Source: Dasypus novemcinctus
Lineage: Eukaryota; Chordata; Mammalia; Cingulata; Dasypodidae
Direction: 5' to 3'
Length of the DNA: 64,000 nucleotides
Assembly (NCBI RefSeq): GCF_030445035.2
Contig: NC_080678.1
Coordinates: 58,047,087-58,111,086, forward strand
Both the position numbers and the translations under genes were made by a program. How positions within the stretch are numbered: position 1 is the first letter of the stretch; every line of letters begins with the position of its first letter. Of the stretch, positions 57,906-64,000 are shown one piece after another. Below the pieces are notes generated by a model that was not told the origin of the DNA, made no database searches, and saw only the letters and a list, made by a program, of their open reading frames with translations.

Positions 57906-58520
57906 GTTGAGAAACTACTACACATGTTGATGATAAGATACAAAAAGAAAAAGAAAAAAGCTATACTAAGATGGTTGAACTTTATACTTTAAATTTTATT
58001 ATTAAAACTTTTAAAAAACTTTGCTTACTCAATTTTAAAAACAGAGCTTTTACCTAGAGTGAAAACGTGTTTAACCACTACCATGGTTAAATCAGCATGC
58101 CGATTGTCACCTTTTATTGTTTTCATTATAATTAACAGGGCTCAGGAACATATCTCTCTTTAATATGCAGAATGGGAAAGCTGATAGCCTTTCCATAGTT
58201 TCTCACTACTGTTTTAATTAATCCTGTCTTAATTATATAAAAATAATATTTTTCTTCTGGGAAGACAAAGTCAATGAAGCATAGTAAGGGATAGTGGGGC
58301 ATTATTTAGACACATATATATCAAATTCCTATGTCTACAACTGTATCAACTTTCAGAGCACAGATTAAATTCACTGCAAAACATGAGTCTCCTCTAACCC
58401 CCTGAGGGGTTGCCATTGCCTTTATTCTTCTGGAGCATCTTAAACTCCTTGAACATATAGCAAGCTTTGCAGAAATGATAGTTGAATGAATAGATGAGAG
58501 AATGGAATAAGGATGGGTAC
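57906..58520. other. A1CF intron, nothing recognised
   Basis: No exon or named repeat supported. Confidence 0.5.
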
Positions 58521-58765
58521 TGGGATCACAGAATTGGTTAAGAGGAGGTTCTTAACCAGGCATGGATCTAGTACTTGCTAGCTGTTCAACCCTAGGCAAG
58601 CTACTTAACTGGTCTGGGTCTTGGTTTTCTTATCTAGAAAATAATGGCAGTAACAGATAAATCTATGTCATGTGGCTGTTGTGATGAATAAATACAGGTG
58701 CTGTGAAAGTACCCACCCCAAGGCCTGACACATAGTGAGGCAGTCAGTCATTCGTTATTTCCATG
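58521..58765 (+). mobile_element. MIR SINE
   Basis: tctagtacttgctagctgtt, taggcaagctacttaactgg, ttggttttcttatctagaaa, gttgtgatgaataaatacag and aaggcctgacacatagtgag in MIR order. Confidence 0.8.
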
Positions 58766-59629
58766 TTAGTCGTGGATTCCCACCTATTGGTATGGAACCA
58801 CACCATTATATTAAAATGCCAGGGAAGGCTGGAAAAAGATAAATCCTTGGTGAATCTTACTAATTACCCTCAGAGCCAATCCTCAGCTTGTCATTTTGTT
58901 TACCTGGAACAGAGTTGGAAATAGGCAACAGGAGTATGTGACATGAGCATTTTTGGGCAGATTGAATATGATGGCACCGTGGCCCATGCTTATCAACAAC
59001 CTAAAGAGCTGTTGCTTAGAGACTGAAACATTCTCAATTACGGAAGGATACTGTTAGCACTGTGATAAGCCTAGGTTAGCATTACCCAGAGTGTGCTCCA
59101 AGATACATTAATTCCATAAGATAGTTCACCAAAAAGGGGATCTATGGTCCAAAAGTTTAGGAAAAAGGCATCCTATATGGCCTCTTCTGAGGCTTCCAAA
59201 GCACATTAAAAAGTTAAGAACTCTGACAAATCCTACAATAAAAAAAATCTGTTTAATATTGTTGAATCTGATGTTTATTAACTTATTTGACTGTATATAT
59301 CTTTTATGAGTAACATCTATCACAGTTTGTGGAATTATTGTTCTGTGGAACAGACTTTGGAAAATGTTCATTTGGATCTTGTTTCTTAAAATGCTTTACT
59401 GTCTCAGTATAGTAGTTACCATATGGAGAAAAAAGAGATAATAAATTAATTTATGGCCTATAAATGATACTAAAACGTATTGACAAATAGCAACTAATTA
59501 TGCCCCTCTACTTTCCCTTTCTTCCTTACATTTCTTCTCCACTCAACTGAGTTTCCTAGAATCAATTGTCACCTCCTTACTTATATACTTAAAGTCACAA
59601 CTCTATTCCAGTGGGCTAATAGTTCTCAA

Positions 59630-59850
59630 CTAGAGCAATGTTACGCGCCCCCCCTTTCCCCGCCCCTGAACATATGACAAGGCCGAGAGACAGTTTTGAT
59701 TGTTGCAACTTGGGGGGTCCTATTGGCATCTAGTGGGAGAGGCCAGGGATGCTACTAAACATCCTACAGTTCACAGAACAGGTCCCCACAACCAAGAATT
59801 AACTGATCCCTAATGTCAATAGTGCTGAGTTGAGAAATCCTGCATTAGAC
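59630..59850. mobile_element. DNA-transposon MITE
   Basis: Ends mirror each other (agttctcaact at left, agttgagaaatcc at right). Inner words ttgcaacttggggggtccta, ttggcatctagtgggagagg and gatgctactaaacatcctac belong to a common eutherian MITE. Confidence 0.75.
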
Positions 59851-59865
59851 CTAAATTTATGGGCC

Positions 59866-60035
59866 TGCATTCATTAATTCAATAAGTATTTATTATGTAT
59901 TAACTATGCCCGAGGCACAGAGACAGGGACAAAAGAGATATTGGAAGCAAAAAAGACCTCATGGAACTTACAGTTTAGAGAAAGAGATATGTATCTACTA
60001 AATAATCACACAGTTAAATGTAATATTATAATGAT
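59866..60035 (-). mobile_element. L2 fragment
   Basis: cattcattaattcaataagt, atttattatgtattaactat and ctcatggaacttacagttta: reversed L2 3' end. Confidence 0.7.
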
Positions 60036-60220
60036 GAATATGGTAGGACTGTACATCCTTATTGTCACATCCAAAAACTGGGTTACAATTTGAGTATTCT
60101 GCATGCAATTATGAGGAAGATAAACATAAAAGCTATTCTATTTAATGATACATATTAAACTATCCTATTTATAACAGCTCAATTATTTGAGCTTTTAAAG
60201 TACATTTTGATATATCCTAC

Positions 60221-60385
60221 CTGGTTTAATGTTGTTGAATTCCCTCTCAATCATCTCCTCAGAGGTAGAGAGCATAAGATTTCTTACATATAGGATTTTC
60301 ACTGAAGACATTGTGTCTTCATCAACTTCTACTTCTGGCTCTGCCCAGTCCACTGCAATAGGATGTCCCCACAACTGAATTCTTC
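60221..60385 (-). CDS. A1CF: A1CF exon: end of RRM2, start of RRM3
   Basis: 165 bases with acceptor ttcaacag at the high-coordinate side and donor gtagga at the low side. The first two bases complete a Gly codon from the previous, unseen exon. The exon then reads [17 protein letters not shown], the last beta strand of RRM2. An acidic linker ([11 protein letters not shown]) follows, then [10 protein letters not shown], the RNP2 strand that opens RRM3, and the helix [16 protein letters not shown]. The exon ends one base into a Gly codon. This is the most upstream A1CF exon present; the one for the core of RRM2 should lie to the right of the window. Confidence 0.96.
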
Positions 60386-61705
60386 CTGTTGAAAGTGATC
60401 ACAAGCATGATTGAAGAAATCAATACAACACTGTCTTAGTTCATCCTGATGGCCTTTTAAATTGAACTGATCCTTGAAGTCTTGCCTGAGCAAGACAACC
60501 AGTATTAAAGGAGGTGATTATTGATCTTAAGAGACATTCAGAATAAATTTAAGAGTAAGTTAGAAGGGAGTTCTGTGTGACTAGTGGCTGATTAAAACTG
60601 TGAAGTATAACAGGAATCAGGATGTAGTTTGTAGTGGTAGCAGTGGGTACGTGTGGGTGTTGGGACAGCTCTCACAGGGTTGAAAGTGAGATGGCAGAAG
60701 GAGAAAAAGGGAAATAATGGATTTAAGGCTTAGACATAGAGTCTGACTTTATGAAACACTAAAAGGGTCATGAGGAAGTGTGACTGCTGCTGTTGGAATC
60801 TGTATTTTTACATTGGTCAGACACCACTACTAAGAAGTCAAAAATAATGGTACTTGGGGAAGGGTGAGCAGGGCCCAGGCAGCCCTTGATGTGCTCTCTT
60901 TGTCACACCTGCTCAGAGTTCAGACCAAATGTGCTCCCTTCTCATTCTCTCTCTGTCAGAAAATGGGCAACCTGGGAATCTGGAAAAAAGCATCCAAATT
61001 AAGAAGACAGGTGAAGCACAATGGAAGAGTATATGATGAGGATTTAACTCCTCCTATCCATGTCAAAATGTATTTTTGAATTCCTGTAATTATAATATAT
61101 TGAGTATCTTGTACCATACTATATATTTTCCATTTTACAGAATTACAAATTTTCTCAATTTTACAGAAAAGAAAATGAGCTTTAGAGAGGATAATTTGCC
61201 CAGCTGTTATACTTCACAAACTCTCCACTTTGCTTTGTGTGACTCAGCTCCTGTACTCCTACACAGTGCTTATTCATGATGAGATGATGAAGGGAGGGTG
61301 ATGGTCAACTCAAGCTCTCGATTTGACTGGGAATCTTATTGGTTTTTTATTAGTCAAATGAGAACAAGTTATGTCCTGGATGCAATAAAGAGCTTGAGAG
61401 AACAAAATCAGCAATCCTCAATATTGGTAAGAGTTTAGTTTCTTAATTATTATATATGGAAGGAAATTATTTTCAATCAAAATGAATCTTTTGATTCATT
61501 GAGAAGCAGTCAGTGAAACCATCTGTGGCACTGGCATTCTAAAACACAAATGAAGAATAAACAGATGCGCTATTCTGGACAGGCCAGATCCTCCTCCTCC
61601 AGGCAGTGGCTAATTTGTTCTTCATTGATTCCCAGCAACATTTCTCTCTTCTTTTCATTCTTTTCCCCTTCCTTTTCTTCCCTTCCCTTCTAGGTTTTAC
61701 ACTGC
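60386..61705. other. A1CF intron, nothing recognised
   Basis: No further A1CF exon found. A polypyrimidine tract lies at 61645-61692. Confidence 0.55.
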
Positions 61706-62421
61706 TGTGGTGCTTTGGTGCTGTATGCACCCCAGACAAACACGTTCTTAAAATTAATCCATTCTGGTGGGTATGAACTCGTAGTAAGTAGGATTTGCTT
61801 TTTTTGTTTCGTTTTGTTTTTTATGTTATGAGGGCTGGGGAATGAGCCCAGGACTTTGTATGTGGGAAGTCAGTGCCCAATCACTGAGCTACATCAGGTC
61901 CCCTGAGTTGTTTTGTTTGTTTGTTTGTTTGTTTGTTTCTTTTGTTTTTAGGAGGCACCAGGGACCTAACCCAAGACCTCCCATGTGGGAGGCAGGTGCC
62001 CAACTGCTTGAGCCACATCTCCCAAAGTAGGTCTTTTTGATGAAGTTACTTCAGTTGAAGTGTGGCCAACCCAATCAGGGTAGGTCTTAATCCTTTTACT
62101 GAAGTGCTTTACAAACAGAATGAAATTCACACACAAGAGAGAACACCAGAGAGAGCAACCAGAGACTGAATATCAACAGAATATGGAAGAGAAGGGAGAG
62201 GCCAGGAAAGCCTGCACTTGTGCATTTCTATGTGACAGAGGAGTCCAGGACCAAGGATCATTGGCAGCCAGTCCCACAAAGCCAGTCTTCAGGAAGAAAA
62301 CACTGCTTGATGACACCTCAATTTGGACTTTCTCTTAGCATGAAAACCGTGAGCAAAAAATTCCTTTGTTTAAGCCGACCATTGTATGATATTTGTTTGA
62401 GTTGCCAAGGAAACTAAAACA
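61706..62421 (+). mobile_element. MaLR-like solo LTR, copy 2, split by a SINE
   Basis: TG...CA element from tgtggtgctttggtgctgta to aaggaaactaaaaca, same family as 43160-43906. The 5-base flanks actgc (61701-61705) and attgc (62422-62426) differ by one base, fitting an ERVL/MaLR target duplication. A DAS SINE at 61801-62024 interrupts it. Confidence 0.8.
61801..62024 (-). mobile_element. DAS-type SINE inside the LTR
   Basis: T-rich start, gggaatgagcccaggacttt, aatcactgagctacatcagg, a (TTTG)n run at 61915-61937, then gaggcaccagggacctaacc and caactgcttgagccacatct. Flanked by aagtaggattt (61786) and aagtaggtctt (62025). Confidence 0.88.
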
Positions 62422-62482
62422 ATTGCTTGTGCTATTTGCCTTTTATTCCAAGATACCTAATCCAGGTAACTCTGTTTTCCTA

Positions 62483-62873
62483 GAGTCCGGGGTTCTCACA
62501 CTTGGCTTCACACTTTAATCACCTGGTAGAGCTTTGAAAAAGCCTGAAGTCTGGGCTTTACCCAATGGTTTACTGAAGCCATCCCCTATTGGCTTGCCAG
62601 AATAGACTGTTAAATTTTCAGAATTTTATGAACCAGTCTACATCATGTTGGTAGCTTGCAATCAGCCACAGTGTGACTATTTATAACACAGAAACCAGCA
62701 AATGCTACAAAAATCCTGGACATCAGGATTTTTGATGTCCCCAGAGAACCATCTAAAGATTTACCAGCTCACCACTGCCCCCACTCACCTCTATTCTGAG
62801 ATATGTGGTCTGGACCTCAGGATTTTTAAAAGTTCCTTAGTTAACATAGAGCCAAAGTTGAGAACCACAGCTC
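62483..62873. mobile_element. MER5-type MITE with an inner insertion
   Basis: Left end ggttctcacacttggcttca, actttaatcacctggtagag; right end gatttttaaaagttccttag, gccaaagttgagaaccacag. These are the two ends of a MER5-type MITE. The middle (about 62570-62810) is another old sequence (tagcttgcaatcagccacag, tgactatttataacacagaa), perhaps a second MITE. Confidence 0.6.
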
Positions 62874-63034
62874 TATCCCATTGACTTGCCTTACCAGTCT
62901 GCATCTATGGTAGGCCTTCCCTGGGCCTGAAGAGCTGCAGAAGGCTAGGGTGGACAGAAAAAATGAGAGGAAGTATATGAAGCAGTGGTTTCCACAAATA
63001 TCCCCATGAAGGCCTCTGGTGGAAGTCAATGTTG

Positions 63035-63220
63035 CAGAGTGATTTGAGAACATGAGGCTTGAAGTCAAACGTGTTCAAATATTGGATCAGTAATCCTGGT
63101 TAGGAAATGTAAGCTTTCTAGACATCAATTTCCTCATCTTTAAAAATGGAATAATAATACCTACTTAATAGGATTGTTGTAAAGACAAGAGGAGATGATA
63201 CATATGAAGGACTTAGTTTA
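63035..63220 (+). mobile_element. MIR SINE
   Basis: tgaagtcaaacgtgttcaaa, agacatcaatttcctcatct, aaaaatggaataataatacc and ataggattgttgtaaagaca in MIR order. Confidence 0.8.
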
Positions 63221-63584
63221 TCATTTTTAAATTATTGGTTCAGTAATTCACTCTGCTTTTGATATTTTTGTCTACTTTCTTGTATATCTAATTTCCTTAG
63301 AATATATGCTCTTTGAGCACAATGGCTAGGTACTTTAGATTTCCCCATGTTTGGGTGTTCACTTTCCATTCAGCTGAATGCCCTTTGTCATTAGCTGATA
63401 GACCTAGTCATGGAAAACAAAACTTGGCTGTTTAATAAAATCATCTAGAGCACTACAAACAACAGTGCCCTCACTGTCCACCCTAGAGAAGCAGATTCAA
63501 TTGGTCAGAGGTTGTGTTTGGGTCCTGGTAGTGTTTAAAACCTCCCCTAGTGACTCTCATTGACTCAGCATGGACAATATTCAG

Positions 63585-63765
63585 ATCACTGGTTCTCAAA
63601 TTTGTGGTCCTTGAGCAACAGCAGCATTCTCTGGGAACTTGGTAGGTAAATTCTCAGAATCCATCCCAATCCTACTGAATCGGGAATCAGTTGTATATAT
63701 TAACAAGACTTCTTCATGAATTTGATGCAAGCTAAATTTGAAAACCATTGTGTCAGAGTATGAGA
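63585..63765 (-). mobile_element. hAT-Charlie MITE (MER5-like)
   Basis: Starts ctggttctcaaatttgtggt and ends aaatttgaaaaccattgtgt, so it has inverted ends. Inside, cagcagcattctctgggaac and cccaatcctactgaatcggg are standard blocks. A partial relative lies just upstream at 63430-63560. Confidence 0.65.
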
Positions 63766-64000
63766 ACCTAAGTGTGACATAAATGCTTAAGTCCTGTTAC
63801 AATGGTTTCTTTCTTTTTCAGAGCATCTGTACAAAGCTTTGATGGCCTCTGAGTTGGATGCAACACCTGTGTTCCATACATAGGTCAGCAAAGATGTCAA
63901 AGGAGAGCTGACAGCTACTAACAGTGGAGGCCAGGGCTGGAGAGTAATTATATCACTTTAGACAACAGTTTTCTTTGTCTCCAAGTCTGGATCAATTAAG

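Larger units (their letters stand above)
40572..64000 (-). other. A1CF: A1CF gene, 3' coding half (gene continues past right edge)
   Basis: Partial gene for APOBEC1 complementation factor, a nuclear and cytoplasmic RNA-binding protein that docks APOBEC1 onto apolipoprotein B mRNA for C-to-U editing and also binds other AU-rich transcripts. Seven minus-strand coding exons are visible: 60221-60385, 53571-53668, 49936-50209, 47781-47986, 44987-45123, 44209-44360 and 40572-40720. They total 1181 bases and give 393 residues plus a stop, with every codon split by an intron rejoining in frame. Introns are 6552, 3361, 1949, 2657, 626 and 3488 bases, all GT-AG. The family protein is about 590 residues, so roughly the first 200 (N-terminus, RRM1, most of RRM2) must be encoded beyond position 64000. 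No frameshift or internal stop is seen, so this is a functional gene, not a retrocopy. Confidence 0.97.

Overview
This is a piece of a placental mammal genome. It is AT-rich, has long introns with GT-AG splice sites, and is full of MIR, L2, L1, MaLR LTR and hAT MITE fossils. At least six copies of a tRNA-derived SINE (DAS-type, known from armadillos and other xenarthrans) and copies of a matching lineage-specific L1 tail point to Xenarthra, most likely an armadillo (Dasypus).

The only gene I can support is A1CF, the APOBEC1 complementation factor, on the minus strand. Seven coding exons lie between 40572 and 60385. They give the last 393 residues: the end of RRM2, all of RRM3, the RG-rich linker, the double-stranded-RNA-binding domain and the C-terminal tail. 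All reading frames join cleanly and all introns inside the window are GT-AG. The N-terminal exons lie beyond the right edge. Below the stop codon, about 34.4-40.6 kb is nearly free of mobile elements and is best read as the very long A1CF 3' untranslated region.

Layout: 1-22.9 kb is intergenic DNA with MIR, L2, L1, LTR and SINE remnants. 22.9-33.2 kb is a block of old minus-strand L1 fragments. Into it a 5.4-kb L1/HAL1-like element was inserted (15-bp target duplication), and into that a 1.2-kb L1 3' fragment (20-bp target duplication). 33.2-34.1 kb holds a MaLR LTR and a MITE. 34.4-60.4 kb is A1CF. 60.4-64 kb is A1CF intron with a SINE-interrupted LTR and several MITEs.

I found no previously undescribed gene system. 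The most informative items are the A1CF splice structure with its 24-base tandem acceptor, the dated three-layer L1 nest with tandem-repeat ends, and the repeat-poor 3' UTR. Repeat family names are from memory of consensus sequences, not from a search.
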